NCBI RefSeq assembly: GCF_004216475.1
Contig: NZ_CP022303.1
Location: 1,674,001 to 1,738,000, forward strand
DNA length: 64,000 nucleotides
Direction: 5' to 3'
Source of the DNA: Thalassococcus sp. S3
GTDB taxonomy: Bacteria; Pseudomonadota; Alphaproteobacteria; Rhodobacterales; Rhodobacteraceae
Shown here: positions 16,691-26,877 of the stretch, in pieces
Position numbering within the stretch: position 1 is the first letter of the stretch
Layout: each line of letters opens with the position of its first letter
Notes under the pieces: generated by a model
Database searches by the model: none
Told to the model about the DNA's origin: nothing
Seen by the model: only the letters and a program-made list of their open reading frames with translations
Position numbers and translations under genes: made by a program

Positions 16691-18474
16691 TCCGAACGCC
16701 GCTTCGTCCACTGGCCCGGATCCTGAGGGCCCGGTCGCAGGGAGAAAATCCCGATCTGATCGAGCGCGAGAATATCCGCAAGAGGCACGAGGAAATGCAG
16801 GACCGGGCCCGGCAGCGGGCCGAAAGTCGCCTGCTGGTTCTGGGCCTCTTTTTCTTTTGCGCCTTTTCCGTCGTGGGCGGGCGCATGGGTCTTCTGGCCA
16901 TGTCCGAACCGATGGAGCCTGTCGCGCTGGCCCCGGGGAGCCAGATCGCGGCACAACGCGCGGATATCGTGGACCGGCATGGACGCATCCTGGCCACCAA
17001 CTTCGAGACGCATTCCCTCTACGCCCAGCCACCGCAGCTGATCGATCCGATCGGGTCCATCGACAGGTTGATCGAGATCTTCCCCGATCTGAACCGCGAC
17101 CGGCTTGTGAAGGATCTGACAGGGAAGCGAAAATTCGTCTGGATCAAGCGCAAGATCAGCCCCGAGCAGAAACAGGCGGTTCACGATATCGGTGAACCCG
17201 GCCTTCTGTTCGGGCCCCGCGAAATGCGGCTTTACCCCAACGGCCAACTCGCGGCGCATATCCTTGGCGGCGCGTCCTTCGGCAAAGAGGGCGTCAGCGC
17301 CGCAGAGGTTGTGGGCGTTGCCGGGGTCGAAAAGAAATTCGATGCGTTTCTGCGCGATCCCGCCCAGGGCGGGAAGCCGCTGGAACTGTCGCTTGACCTG
17401 ACAATTCAGGCCGCGATGGAAGAGGTTCTCTATGGCGGCATGCGGATCATGAACGCCAAAGGCGCCTCGGCCGTGCTGATGGATGTGCATACCGGAGAGG
17501 TCCTTTCGGTCGCGTCCCTGCCGACGTTTGATCCCAACGACCGTCCCCGCCCGCCGACCGAGGGGGAGCCGTCTGACAGCCCGCTCTTTAACCGCGCGGT
17601 GCAAGGCGTCTATGAGCTTGGCTCCACCTTCAAGATCTTCACCACAGCGCAAGCCCTGGATCTGGGCCTGGTCAATCCCGATACGATTGTCGATATCCGG
17701 GGTCCGCTGCGCTGGGGCAAATTCCGCATCCGCGATTTCCGCAATTATGGCAAGGAGTTGAGCGTTTCGAAGGTGATCGTCAAATCCTCCAACATCGGCA
17801 CGGCCCGTATTGCCCAGCGGATCGGAACGAAGCGGCAGAAGGCATTTCTGGACACGCTCGGCATGTTTGATCCCACCCCCATCGAAATCGTCGAGGCACG
17901 GGGTGGCCAACCCCTCTTGCCGCCCAATTGGTCCGAGCTGAGCACCATGACGATTTCCTACGGTCACGGACTTTCGACCAGCCCCATGCACCTGGCCGCG
18001 GGCTATGCGGCGATTGCCAACGGAGGGCACTATGTCAGTCCCACCGTCCTCAAGAAGGACGGTCCGCAGCTGGGACCGCGCGTGATGTCACGCCGCGCGG
18101 CCGAGCAATCGCAGCGCATGCTGCGCCAGGTTGTCAGCGAGGGCACGGCAAGCTTTGGTGAAGTGCCTGGATATCGCGTGGGCGGCAAGACCGGCACGGC
18201 TGACAAACCCAAGGCGCGCGGCGGCGGTTATTACGAGGACAAGGTGATCGCCACGTTCGCCAGCATCTTTCCGAGCGACGATCCGAAATATGTGCTGATC
18301 ACCACACTTGACGAGCCATCGATGAATGACGGGGACAAGCCACGCCGCACGGCGGGCTGGACGGCTGTTCCCGTCGCGGCGGAGATCATCAAACGCGTCG
18401 CCCCTCTTTTGGGTTTGCGTCCCCGCGTTGAACCCGCCCCGCTGGCTGATATAACGCTGACGTCATCCAACTAG
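16687..18474 (+). CDS. ftsI: peptidoglycan D,D-transpeptidase FtsI (PBP3)
   Basis: The 595-residue septal transpeptidase has a cytoplasmic region, a transmembrane helix at about 48-70, a PBP dimerisation domain and a transpeptidase domain. Active-site motifs are STFK with nucleophile S313, SSN at 367-369 and KTGT at 501-504. It crosslinks septal peptidoglycan made by FtsW. The ATG overlaps ftsL. The N-terminal cytoplasmic part (about 47 residues, Arg-rich) is fairly long. Confidence 0.96.
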   Translation: MIRTPLRPLARILRARSQGENPDLIERENIRKRHEEMQDRARQRAESRLLVLGLFFFCAFSVVGGRMGLLAMSEPMEPVALAPGSQIAAQRADIVDRHGRILATNFETHSLYAQPPQLIDPIGSIDRLIEIFPDLNRDRLVKDLTGKRKFVWIKRKISPEQKQAVHDIGEPGLLFGPREMRLYPNGQLAAHILGGASFGKEGVSAAEVVGVAGVEKKFDAFLRDPAQGGKPLELSLDLTIQAAMEEVLYGGMRIMNAKGASAVLMDVHTGEVLSVASLPTFDPNDRPRPPTEGEPSDSPLFNRAVQGVYELGSTFKIFTTAQALDLGLVNPDTIVDIRGPLRWGKFRIRDFRNYGKELSVSKVIVKSSNIGTARIAQRIGTKRQKAFLDTLGMFDPTPIEIVEARGGQPLLPPNWSELSTMTISYGHGLSTSPMHLAAGYAAIANGGHYVSPTVLKKDGPQLGPRVMSRRAAEQSQRMLRQVVSEGTASFGEVPGYRVGGKTGTADKPKARGGGYYEDKVIATFASIFPSDDPKYVLITTLDEPSMNDGDKPRRTAGWTAVPVAAEIIKRVAPLLGLRPRVEPAPLADITLTSSN

Positions 18475-18498
18475 AACACGCGCAGAGCGGGGAGTGCG

Positions 18499-19980
18499 AT
18501 GGGCGAGCAGGCAAAGACCTTGAGCGAGCTGGCCCTTAGGGCGCAGGCAGGCCGTAATCCGGCCATTACCGGGCTCGCGGTCGACAGCCGCGATGTGAAA
18601 GACGGGTATCTCTTTGCCGCCTTGCCTGGCAGTCGCGTTCACGGGGGGGAATTCATCACCTATGCGCTGCGGATGGGGGCTGCGGCCATTCTGACCGATA
18701 CCGAAGGCGCACGCATCGCGGCAGAGGATCTGGAGAGATCGGATGCGGCCCTTGTGGTCGTGGACGATCCGCGCGAAGTGTTGTCCTACACGGCTGCCCT
18801 TTGGTTCGGTGGCCAGCCCGAGACGATGGTGGCCGTGACGGGAACCAACGGGAAGACGTCGGTTTCCACCTTCGTTCGGCAGATCTGGGTCGAGATGGGC
18901 TTGCCTGCGATCAATCTTGGCACCACGGGTGTGGAGGGGGCATGGACCGCCCCACTGGCGCATACAACGCCCGAACCGATCACGCTGCACCGGACGTTGG
19001 CCGAAGCCGCGAGACACGGGATCACCCATGCGGCGATGGAAGCCTCCAGCCATGGGCTGGATCAGCGACGTCTGGAGGGTGTCCAGCTCAAGGCGGCGGC
19101 CTTCACGAATTTCTCGCAGGATCACCTCGATTATCATCATACGTTCGAGGCCTATTTCGCGGCCAAGGCCGCACTGTTTCGACGGGTGCTGCCGGTGGAC
19201 GGGACCGCGGTGATCAATATGGATGACCCCAAGGGGGCCGAGATGCGTGCCATCGCGGCGGCCCGTGGTCAGCACATTCTCACGGTGGGGCATGGCCCAA
19301 CGGATCTCAGCCTAATCAGTCAACGCTACGACGGAACCGGTCAGGACATCCGGTTTTCCTATCTCGGACAGCCCTACCAGGCACGCCTGAACCTGATCGG
19401 CGGCTTTCAGGCCGAAAACATTCTCGTTGCCTGCGGGCTTATCCTGGCCAGCGGTGAAGAGCCCACGCGTGTCTTTGAAACCTTGCCGCATCTCACCACG
19501 GTCAGGGGTCGGATGCAGCTTGCGGCGACCCGGCGGAACGGAGCATCGATCTTTGTCGACTATTCCCACACGCCTGCCTCGGTCGCGGCGGGGCTGACGG
19601 CCCTGCGTCCCCACGTGATGGGAAAGCTTGTCGTGGTGGTCGGGGCGGGCGGGGACCGGGACAAGGGCAAACGCCCGTTGATGGGCCAGGCCGCGGTTGA
19701 AAACGCGGATGTCGCCTTTATCACCGACGACAACCCCCGCAGCGAGGACCCGGCGGAGATCAGGGCGGCGGTGATGGCAGGCGCGCCCGGAGCGACCGAG
19801 GTCGGAGACCGGGCAGAGGCCATCCTGCGCGCTGTAGACGCGCTTGAGCCCGGCGACGCGTTGCTGATTGCGGGCAAGGGGCACGAAACGGGGCAGGAGA
19901 TTGGCGACCAGATCCTGCCCTTCGATGATGTAGAGCAGGCCAGCATCGCTGTTGCGGCTCTGGAGGGGAGGCTGGCGTGA
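18499..19980 (+). CDS. murE: UDP-MurNAc-L-Ala-D-Glu:meso-DAP ligase
   Basis: The 493-residue Mur ligase adds meso-diaminopimelate to the stem peptide. The N-terminal UDP-binding domain contains AVDSRDVKDGYLF; the ATP loop is TGTNGKTS (about 115-122); the middle domain has EASSHGLDQRR. The C-terminal DNPRSEDP motif is the signature for meso-DAP rather than lysine selection. It starts 24 bases after ftsI and its TGA overlaps the murF start. Confidence 0.96.
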   Translation: MGEQAKTLSELALRAQAGRNPAITGLAVDSRDVKDGYLFAALPGSRVHGGEFITYALRMGAAAILTDTEGARIAAEDLERSDAALVVVDDPREVLSYTAALWFGGQPETMVAVTGTNGKTSVSTFVRQIWVEMGLPAINLGTTGVEGAWTAPLAHTTPEPITLHRTLAEAARHGITHAAMEASSHGLDQRRLEGVQLKAAAFTNFSQDHLDYHHTFEAYFAAKAALFRRVLPVDGTAVINMDDPKGAEMRAIAAARGQHILTVGHGPTDLSLISQRYDGTGQDIRFSYLGQPYQARLNLIGGFQAENILVACGLILASGEEPTRVFETLPHLTTVRGRMQLAATRRNGASIFVDYSHTPASVAAGLTALRPHVMGKLVVVVGAGGDRDKGKRPLMGQAAVENADVAFITDDNPRSEDPAEIRAAVMAGAPGATEVGDRAEAILRAVDALEPGDALLIAGKGHETGQEIGDQILPFDDVEQASIAVAALEGRLA

Positions 19981-21410
19981 TACTCTGGACCGCAAAGGAC
20001 GCAGCTGCGGCGACCGGCGGCACTGCCACGGGCGACTGGCAGGCCAGCGGCGTGTCCATTGACACCAGGACCCTTGTTGACGGCGATCTTTTCGTCGCGT
20101 TGAAGGATGTGCGCGATGGCCATGATTTCGTGGCGCAGGCGCTGTCCAAGGGGGCATCGGCGGCGATGGTGTCGCGCGTGCCCGATGGCGTCGCCCAAGA
20201 CGCGCCGCTTCTCATCGTGGATGATGTTCAGGCCGGTTTGGAGGCGCTGGGCCGGGCGGCGCGCGCAAGGACAAAGGCTCGCGTGGTGGCGATCACCGGC
20301 AGCGTGGGCAAGACATCGACCAAGGAAATGCTGGCCCGGATGCTGGGGGCGCAGGGACAGACCCATGCCAGCGTGGCCAGCTACAACAACCACTGGGGCG
20401 TGCCCCTGACCCTTGCCCGGATGCCGGCAGATACCGAATATGCGGTGATCGAGATCGGGATGAACCACCCCGGAGAGATCGCCCCTTTGTCCCGCATGGC
20501 CAAACCGCATGTTGCACTGATCACAACGGTGGGGGCGGCGCATCTTGAAGCCTTCGACAACATCGAAGGCATCGCGGTGGAGAAGGCCTCGATCATCGAG
20601 GGGCTGGAACCCGGCGGAACGGCAATTCTGAACAACGACATCGAACAGGCTGCCATCCTGCAGTCAAAAGCCGCGGATCAGAAGGTGCGCGACATCGGGT
20701 TCGGACGCCACGGTTTCGACTTTGTGCTCAAGGACGTTCAGGTTCAGGACGAATGCACCGTGGTGCAGGCCACCGCGCATGAGGCGCCCTTGCTCTTCAA
20801 ACTGGCCACGCCAGGTGTGCATTTCGCGATGAACGGTCTCGGCGCCCTGGCCGCCTGTGAGGCGCTCGGCGCGGATCTTGCTCTTGCAACGCATGCGCTT
20901 GGCCGTTGGACCCCTTATCGCGGACGCGGCGCACGCGAGACACTCTATCTCGACCCGGTGGAGACCGATCTCACGCTGGAATTGATCGACGACGCCTATA
21001 ACGCGAATCCCACCTCGATGAGTGCCGCATTGTCGGTGCTGGCCGCGGCAAGCCCGCGCCATGACATCGGACGGGTCAGCAAGGGGCGGCGGATTGCCGT
21101 TCTGGGCGACATGAAGGAGCTGGGTGCGAACGAAGCTGCGTTGCACGCCGCCCTGGCGGATCATGAGGCCATCCCCTCACTCGACGTGATACATTGTGTC
21201 GGACCGCTGATGCAGTCTCTTCATCAACGGCTTGGCGAGGATCGGCGCGGCCTTTGGGCCGAAACCAGCGCCGAAATGGCGCAGGTGATCCGAAGCAGGC
21301 TCGACAGCGGAGATGTGGTTCTGGTGAAGGGATCGCTGAGCATGGATCTGGCCCGTATCGTTGACGCGATCCGCAAAATGGGTCATCCCCCGCCACAAGA
21401 TAATGAGTAG
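19977..21410 (+). CDS. murF: UDP-MurNAc-tripeptide:D-Ala-D-Ala ligase
   Basis: The 477-residue Mur ligase completes the UDP-MurNAc pentapeptide. It shows [17 protein letters not shown] in the N-terminal domain, the ATP loop [25 protein letters not shown] in the middle and a C-terminal [11 protein letters not shown]. It starts with GTG at 19,977, overlapping the murE stop (GTGA), and is 11 bases before mraY. Confidence 0.95.
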   Translation: MILWTAKDAAAATGGTATGDWQASGVSIDTRTLVDGDLFVALKDVRDGHDFVAQALSKGASAAMVSRVPDGVAQDAPLLIVDDVQAGLEALGRAARARTKARVVAITGSVGKTSTKEMLARMLGAQGQTHASVASYNNHWGVPLTLARMPADTEYAVIEIGMNHPGEIAPLSRMAKPHVALITTVGAAHLEAFDNIEGIAVEKASIIEGLEPGGTAILNNDIEQAAILQSKAADQKVRDIGFGRHGFDFVLKDVQVQDECTVVQATAHEAPLLFKLATPGVHFAMNGLGALAACEALGADLALATHALGRWTPYRGRGARETLYLDPVETDLTLELIDDAYNANPTSMSAALSVLAAASPRHDIGRVSKGRRIAVLGDMKELGANEAALHAALADHEAIPSLDVIHCVGPLMQSLHQRLGEDRRGLWAETSAEMAQVIRSRLDSGDVVLVKGSLSMDLARIVDAIRKMGHPPPQDNE

Positions 21411-21421
21411 GGACAGCTGAC

Positions 21422-22504
21422 ATGCTCTATTGGTTGACCGCGCTGTCGGATGGCGGGGACTTCTTCAACCTTTTCCGCTACATCACGTTTCGGGCGGGCG
21501 GGGCGTTTCTAACGGCGCTTCTGTTCGGGTTTCTGTTCGGCCGTCCCCTGATCGCGGTTTTGCGAAAACGGCAGGGAAAGGGCCAGCCGATCCGCGATGA
21601 CGGACCCGAGGGGCATTTGGCCAAGGCCGGGACACCGACGATGGGCGGGCTGCTGATCGTGGGGGCGCTCTTGACCTCGACCGTGTTGTGGGCCCGGCTC
21701 GATAATCCCTTCATATGGCTGGTGCTTTTTGTCACTCTCAGCTTCGCGTTGATCGGGTTCGCCGATGATTATGCGAAAGTGTCCAAACAGAACACCAAGG
21801 GCGTGCCCGGAAAACTGCGCCTTGCATTGGGCATTCTGATCGCCGCGATCGCGGGCTGGTGGGCCACGCAATATCATCCCGAAGCGCTGCAGAACCAACT
21901 GGCGTTGCCAGTCTTCAAGGACACGCTCATCTATATGGGCTACATCTTCATTCCGTTCACGATCTGCGTCATCGTCGGCTCTGCCAATGCGGTCAACCTG
22001 ACGGACGGCCTCGACGGTCTGGCGATCATGCCGGTGATGATTGCGGGCGGCACACTCGGGATCATCGCCTATGCGGTGGGACGGGTCGATTTCACCGAAT
22101 ATCTGGACGTGCATTATGTTCCCGGAACCGGAGAGATCCTGATTTTCACCGCCGGCTTGTTCGGCGGGGGCCTCGGCTTTTTGTGGTACAACGCGCCGCC
22201 TGCTGCGGTTTTCATGGGCGATACCGGCTCGCTTGCGCTTGGGGGTGCCCTGGGCGCGATTGCCGTTGCCACGAAGCACGAGTTGGTGCTGGCCGTTGTC
22301 GGAGGCCTCTTCGTGGTCGAAGCGTTGAGCGTGATCATTCAGGTTTTGTACTACAAGCGCACCGGAAAGCGGGTCTTTCTGATGGCGCCGATCCATCATC
22401 ACTATGAAAAGAAGGGCTGGGCGGAGCCCCAGATCGTGATCCGCTTCTGGATTATCTCGCTGATCCTTGCGATGATCGGTCTGGCGACATTGAAGGTGCG
22501 GTAG
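21422..22504 (+). CDS. mraY: phospho-MurNAc-pentapeptide transferase
   Basis: The 360-residue inner-membrane enzyme transfers phospho-MurNAc-pentapeptide to undecaprenyl phosphate, giving lipid I. About ten transmembrane segments are visible. Catalytic motifs: GFADDYAKV (Asp pair), [25 protein letters not shown] and the cytoplasmic [11 protein letters not shown] loop. Length and motifs are normal. The next gene starts 5 bases after the stop. Confidence 0.97.
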   Translation: MLYWLTALSDGGDFFNLFRYITFRAGGAFLTALLFGFLFGRPLIAVLRKRQGKGQPIRDDGPEGHLAKAGTPTMGGLLIVGALLTSTVLWARLDNPFIWLVLFVTLSFALIGFADDYAKVSKQNTKGVPGKLRLALGILIAAIAGWWATQYHPEALQNQLALPVFKDTLIYMGYIFIPFTICVIVGSANAVNLTDGLDGLAIMPVMIAGGTLGIIAYAVGRVDFTEYLDVHYVPGTGEILIFTAGLFGGGLGFLWYNAPPAAVFMGDTGSLALGGALGAIAVATKHELVLAVVGGLFVVEALSVIIQVLYYKRTGKRVFLMAPIHHHYEKKGWAEPQIVIRFWIISLILAMIGLATLKVR

Positions 22505-22509
22505 CGAAA

Positions 22510-23232
22510 GTGGGTCTCGACATCAACGTTCTCGCCCGGCCAACGGCCGGTCATGAGCAAGAGTTTGAAGATCTCTTGAGGCAATTTCGCCTTCTCGCTC
22601 GGGGACAGGTGCCAACAGACGGTCCTTACGTGGATCCGGGCAAGACCAGCCTTTTCGGGCTTAAAAAGTCGAAGCCGGTTTTTGACGAGGAGGCCGCGAA
22701 ACGTCGGTTCGCGGAACTCTCTCAGCCAGCCTATGTCACCCTGAATGCGCCGCAGGTTGGCCGGGATGCCGAAGCAGATGCATGGGTCCGCGCTGCGTTT
22801 GAAGAGGGACGGTTCGACTTACCCTCGGCAGAGCAGGCGTTGGACGCGCTGAAGGGATATTATGCGCTGGAGGCGATGGAGCCTTGCGACGGCTTTCCCG
22901 TCTACTCGCACGCTTACATGTATGACGGGGTGGACAGGACAAGCTTTCGGGGCGCGTTCCTGACGGAGTGTGAAAAGGTTCTCGAACCCGAGATCCTGAA
23001 CCGCGCATGGGAGATTATGACAGCCGAAGAGCTGGCCCAATGGTCAAAAGCCCTCTTGGCTGTGGCTGATCGCCTTGCCGGGGAAAACGGGTTTGAACAT
23101 GTTCTTGGAGATCAGGCTTTTCGAACCGACGATCCGGGCGCTCTTCCGGGACAGATCCATATCATCGATCAGGCTGGCCGCTGGGCGGCTTTCTGGTCGT
23201 CCCGCGGCCACGGTGCGGAACCGTATTTCTAG
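22510..23232 (+). CDS. uncharacterised protein inserted between mraY and murD
   Basis: The 240-residue protein is soluble with no signal peptide or membrane segment and is moderately acidic. It starts with GTG at 22,510, five bases after mraY, giving MGLDINVLARPTAGHEQEFE. It contains no motif I recognise; aromatic and acidic residues are frequent (YYALEAMEPCDGFPVYSHAYMYDG). Codon use looks like that of its neighbours, so it is probably expressed and may be translated from the mraY transcript. It could be an accessory gene acquired together with the following SDR. Confidence 0.7.
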   Translation: MGLDINVLARPTAGHEQEFEDLLRQFRLLARGQVPTDGPYVDPGKTSLFGLKKSKPVFDEEAAKRRFAELSQPAYVTLNAPQVGRDAEADAWVRAAFEEGRFDLPSAEQALDALKGYYALEAMEPCDGFPVYSHAYMYDGVDRTSFRGAFLTECEKVLEPEILNRAWEIMTAEELAQWSKALLAVADRLAGENGFEHVLGDQAFRTDDPGALPGQIHIIDQAGRWAAFWSSRGHGAEPYF

Positions 23233-23302
23233 AAAAGGCAGGGCAGGCCTCTGATGACGCCGCCCGTTGCAACTTCGCACGTCCTGCGGCAAAGCTGGCC
23301 GC

Positions 23303-23968
23303 ATGAGAACACCTGAAAGAACGGCTCTTGTCACGGGGGGCAATTGGGGGATCGGGCGGGCCATCGCGGCAGGTCTTATGGCGGACCAACGGGTTGTCAT
23401 CGCCGCGCGCGATCCCGAGGCCGGGCGTGCAGCGGCAGATGACCTGGGATGCGAGGCCATTGTCCTCGATCTGATGCAACCGGAGCATTTTGCCGACGCG
23501 ATCGAGCCGTTGGGCGGTATCGACGTGCTGATTAACAATGCGGGCGTTCTCATCGAAACAAACATGATCGAGGACCCGGAGGGGGTTGAGACCTCGATGC
23601 AGGTGATGGTGCACGCGCCTTATCAGCTTATCCGTTTGTGTGTGCCGCATATGGCGCGGCAAGGGTGGGGGCGGATTGTCAATCTTTCCTCCGACTGGGG
23701 CAGCTTCGATCAGGGGCTCGACGGTCCGGGCGCATATGGCGTGGCCAAGGCGGCCTTGAATGCGCTCACCCATGCATTGCCCCGGGATCTGCCCGCGGGG
23801 ATCAAGATCAACGCGATGTGCCCGGGATGGGTGCAGACACGCATGGGGGGCGACGGCGCACCCCGAACACCCGAAGAGGGCGCGGAGACGGCGCTCTGGC
23901 TGGCCCGTTTGCCCGAGAGCGGGCCCACGGGAGGATTTTTTCGCGACCGGGCGCCGTTGAAATGGTAA
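23303..23968 (+). CDS. short-chain dehydrogenase/reductase
   Basis: The 221-residue classical SDR has the cofactor motif TGGNWGIG (about 11-18), NNAG in the middle, a catalytic Ser in NLSSDWG, and the YxxxK pair in AYGVAK. The substrate cannot be read from sequence. The start is the ATG at 23,303 (MRTPERTALVTGG); the upstream extension is not SDR-like. It lies 70 bases after the unknown gene and 55 before murD, all on the plus strand. A wall-related role is not implied by the fold. Confidence 0.85.
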   Translation: MRTPERTALVTGGNWGIGRAIAAGLMADQRVVIAARDPEAGRAAADDLGCEAIVLDLMQPEHFADAIEPLGGIDVLINNAGVLIETNMIEDPEGVETSMQVMVHAPYQLIRLCVPHMARQGWGRIVNLSSDWGSFDQGLDGPGAYGVAKAALNALTHALPRDLPAGIKINAMCPGWVQTRMGGDGAPRTPEEGAETALWLARLPESGPTGGFFRDRAPLKW

Positions 23969-24023
23969 TCCGAAGAGCTGAGAGATCGACCAGCGTCGGC
24001 TGGCCTACGACGAGGGTTTGGTC

Positions 24024-25421
24024 ATGATACCGGTGAGAGGCGTCAAAGGCGCGCGCGTGGCCGTTCTGGGCTTGGGGCGGTCTGGGCTTGCCGCGGCAAG
24101 AGCCCTGATCGCGGGGGGCGCGGAAACGCTGTGCTGGGATGACAACCCTGATGCCTGCGCCCGCGCGGAGGCGGAGGGCCTGACGGTTCGCAATCTCAGC
24201 AGACAGGACGCGTTGGATGATCTTACCGCGCTGATCGTCTCTCCCGGCATTCCGCATCTCTATCCGAAGCCAAATCCGATTGTGGCGGCGGCCCATGCGG
24301 CGGGTGTGCCGGTCGACAACGATATCGGTCTTTTTTTCCGATCCTTCGCAACCGAGGACTGGAACCGGTTCGATGTCGCGCCACGCATTGTGGCGGTCAC
24401 CGGTTCCAACGGGAAATCGACCACGTCGGCCCTGATCTATCATCTTATCGAAACCGCAGGCCGCCCCGCGCAGCTGGCGGGCAATATCGGACGCGGCGTT
24501 CTGGACCTGGAGCCGGCGCTTGATGGCGAGGTCGTGGTGCTGGAGCTTTCCAGCTACCAGACCGAGCTGGCCCGCAGCCTGACACCGGATATCGCGGTGT
24601 TCACCAACCTGACACCTGATCATCTGGACCGACACGGCGGGATGGGCGGGTATTTCGCCGCCAAACGCCGGCTGTTCGCCGAAGGCGGCCCGGATCGCGC
24701 CATCATCGGCGTGGACGAGGCGGAGGGACGCTTTCTGGCCGGGCAGATGTCCGAAGGGCGTGGAGACGACCGTGTGATCCGCATCTCATCGGGTCAAAAG
24801 CTGACGGGTCCGGGCTGGCAGGTCTTTGCCCGGAAAGGGTTTCTGAGCGAATATCGCAAAGCCCGTCAGGTTGGCGCGATTGATCTGCGCGGCATCAAGG
24901 GGCTGCCGGGGGCACACAATCACCAGAATGCTTGCGCGGCATATGCGGTCGCCCGCGCGCTGGGGATGGCGCCAAGGGTGATCGAGGCGGGCTTGCAGAG
25001 CTTCAAGGGTCTGCCCCATCGCAGCCAGGTCATCGCCGAGGCGGGCGGGGTCAGCTATGTCAATGACAGCAAGGCCACGAATGTCGACAGCGCGGTCAAG
25101 GCATTGGGAGCCTTTAGCAAGATCCGCTGGATTTGCGGCGGGCTGGAAAAGGACGGGGGCCTTGAGGCGCTGAAGGGCGCCACGGGCGCTGTGCGCCGGG
25201 CCTACGTGATCGGACGAGAGGCGGCAGCCTTCGCCCTGCAGCTTGATGTGGAGGCCGAGATCTGCATCACGATGGAGGAAGCGGTGGCACGGGCGGTCAA
25301 GGACGCAGAGCCCGGCGATACGGTTTTGCTGGCGCCCGCGGCGGCGAGCTTTGACCAGTATGACAGCTTTGAGGCGCGTGGCGCGGATTTCGAGGCGGAA
25401 GTGCGCAGACGGCTGGGCTGA
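24024..25421 (+). CDS. murD: UDP-MurNAc-L-Ala:D-Glu ligase
   Basis: The 465-residue ligase adds D-glutamate to UDP-MurNAc-L-alanine. It shows a Rossmann-like start [17 protein letters not shown], the ATP loop [31 protein letters not shown] (Mur ligase signature) and [11 protein letters not shown]. The start is the ATG at 24,024 with GAGG 7 bases upstream; a TTG at 24,018 is less likely. Order in the cluster is conserved, but the two preceding genes and the following flavoprotein separate it from mraY and ftsW. Confidence 0.95.
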   Translation: MIPVRGVKGARVAVLGLGRSGLAAARALIAGGAETLCWDDNPDACARAEAEGLTVRNLSRQDALDDLTALIVSPGIPHLYPKPNPIVAAAHAAGVPVDNDIGLFFRSFATEDWNRFDVAPRIVAVTGSNGKSTTSALIYHLIETAGRPAQLAGNIGRGVLDLEPALDGEVVVLELSSYQTELARSLTPDIAVFTNLTPDHLDRHGGMGGYFAAKRRLFAEGGPDRAIIGVDEAEGRFLAGQMSEGRGDDRVIRISSGQKLTGPGWQVFARKGFLSEYRKARQVGAIDLRGIKGLPGAHNHQNACAAYAVARALGMAPRVIEAGLQSFKGLPHRSQVIAEAGGVSYVNDSKATNVDSAVKALGAFSKIRWICGGLEKDGGLEALKGATGAVRRAYVIGREAAAFALQLDVEAEICITMEEAVARAVKDAEPGDTVLLAPAAASFDQYDSFEARGADFEAEVRRRLG

Positions 25422-25487
25422 AGCGCGTTGTTTTCATGCCTGCAGTCAAAGGTGATACCACGCGGCGGGCTTGACGGGGCGTTGACC

Positions 25488-25507
25488 AAAAGGAGCGCCT
25501 GCGGCGC
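25488..25507 (-). terminator. terminator after the BaiN-like gene
   Basis: On the minus strand GCGCC-GCA-GGCGC is followed by TCC, TTTT and GG. It lies about 60 bases past the stop at 25,569 and may also slow transcription leaving murD on the other strand. Compare the identical layout at 6827-6854. Confidence 0.6.
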
Positions 25508-25568
25508 ACGCCATATTGGAGCATGTTGAGACGCGACACACCATGACGTCGTTGCGCTGGTGGTCAGC

Positions 25569-26747
25569 TCAGGTGGCGGAGATCGCCCGACCAGCGGCCT
25601 GGGCAGAGGACCAGGCCCACTGGAAATTATACCCACCCAACCAGCCGGTGACGTCCATCGCCTCCCCGATCCCATAGAGGCCGGGGACGGAGGTGCATTC
25701 CATCGTCCGGGAGGAGAAGGCATCGGTCGCGATCCCGCCGGCGGTGACCTCGGCGGTGCGGTAGCCTTCGGATCCGCCGGGCGTGAGGCGCCAGGCGCGC
25801 AAAGCGTCCGTCAGAGCAGAAAGGGCCCGGTCAGATTGATCTGCCACACGACCGCTCAGGTCATGGGTCTCACCCAGGTAGCTTACCAGCCGACCGGGTA
25901 GGTGTTGCGACAGGGCCGTGCCAAGCTGGCGGCGCCCGTCGCTTTGCCGTTGGGCCTTGAGCGCGGGCAGAAGCGCGCCGGTTGGATCGAGGTCAATATC
26001 GATGGGCTCCCCTTCGTGCCAGTGGGAGGAGATTTGCAGGATCGCGGGACCCGACAGGCCACGATGGGTGAACAGCATCGCTTCGTCAAAATGGGTGCCA
26101 TTGGCATAGGCGCGCACGGGTGTCGACACACCCGCGAGCGGTTTGAACGGATTGTCGGGGAAGGTCAGCGGAACGAGCGCAGGGCGTGTTTCGGTCACGC
26201 GCAGACCGAACTGGCGGGCGATGTCGTAGGCCAGCCCGGTGGCGCCCATCTTGGGGATCGACTTGCCGCCGGTTGCGAGCACGAGGGAGCGGGCCCGCAG
26301 GACGGATCGTTGCCCGTCCCGTTCCACCTCTACTGCGAAACCGCCGTCGACGGGTTGAACGCCGATGATCTTTGTCGAAAGCCAGAGCGTGGCGCCGGCC
26401 TGGTCCATCTCGGCGCGCAGCATGGCGATGATCTCGCGCGCGGAGCCGTCGCAGAAAAGCTGGCCCAGCGTTTTTTCGTGCCAGGCGATGCCATGGCGGT
26501 CGACGAGGTCGATGAAATCCCACTGCGTATAGCGGGCGAGGGCGGATTTTGCGAAATGAGGGTTTTCCGAGAGAAAGGCCTCGGGCGTGCAATGAAGGTT
26601 GGTGAAGTTGCAGCGCCCGCCGCCCGAGATGCGGATCTTCTCGCCCGGGGCTTTGGCATGGTCGATCACGAGCACGCCAGATCCCGCCGTGCTGGCGCAC
26701 ATCAGGCCAGCGGCACCGGCACCAAGAATGATCGTTTTCCAGTCCAT
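25569..26747 (-). CDS. BaiN/HI0933-like FAD-dependent oxidoreductase
   Basis: The 392-residue flavoprotein has an N-terminal FAD loop (ILGAGAAGLMCA), the family hallmark EKIRISGGGRCNFTN (about 37-51), LATGGKSIPKMGATG, FTHRGLSGPAIL and the C-terminal GGIATDAFSSRTMEC...GLYGIGEAMDVTG. HI0933/YhiN-BaiN proteins reduce unsaturated or aromatic compounds; the true substrate here is unknown. The start is the ATG at 26,747 (MDWKTIILGAG); a longer frame to 26,879 is not family-like. It is the only minus-strand gene inside the dcw cluster and is convergent with murD and divergent from ftsW. Confidence 0.88.
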   Translation of the reverse strand: MDWKTIILGAGAAGLMCASTAGSGVLVIDHAKAPGEKIRISGGGRCNFTNLHCTPEAFLSENPHFAKSALARYTQWDFIDLVDRHGIAWHEKTLGQLFCDGSAREIIAMLRAEMDQAGATLWLSTKIIGVQPVDGGFAVEVERDGQRSVLRARSLVLATGGKSIPKMGATGLAYDIARQFGLRVTETRPALVPLTFPDNPFKPLAGVSTPVRAYANGTHFDEAMLFTHRGLSGPAILQISSHWHEGEPIDIDLDPTGALLPALKAQRQSDGRRQLGTALSQHLPGRLVSYLGETHDLSGRVADQSDRALSALTDALRAWRLTPGGSEGYRTAEVTAGGIATDAFSSRTMECTSVPGLYGIGEAMDVTGWLGGYNFQWAWSSAQAAGRAISAT

Positions 26748-26877
26748 CGCCGCCTCGCGTGACGCGAATTGCCGCCACTTGCAAGAGGAAGAGGCTAGCG
26801 TGATGGGGCTTTTGCGGCTAATGTCTCGCTCAGACCCCGAAAAGGGGCACGGGCAGAGGCAGAAGAGCGGTAACGGC

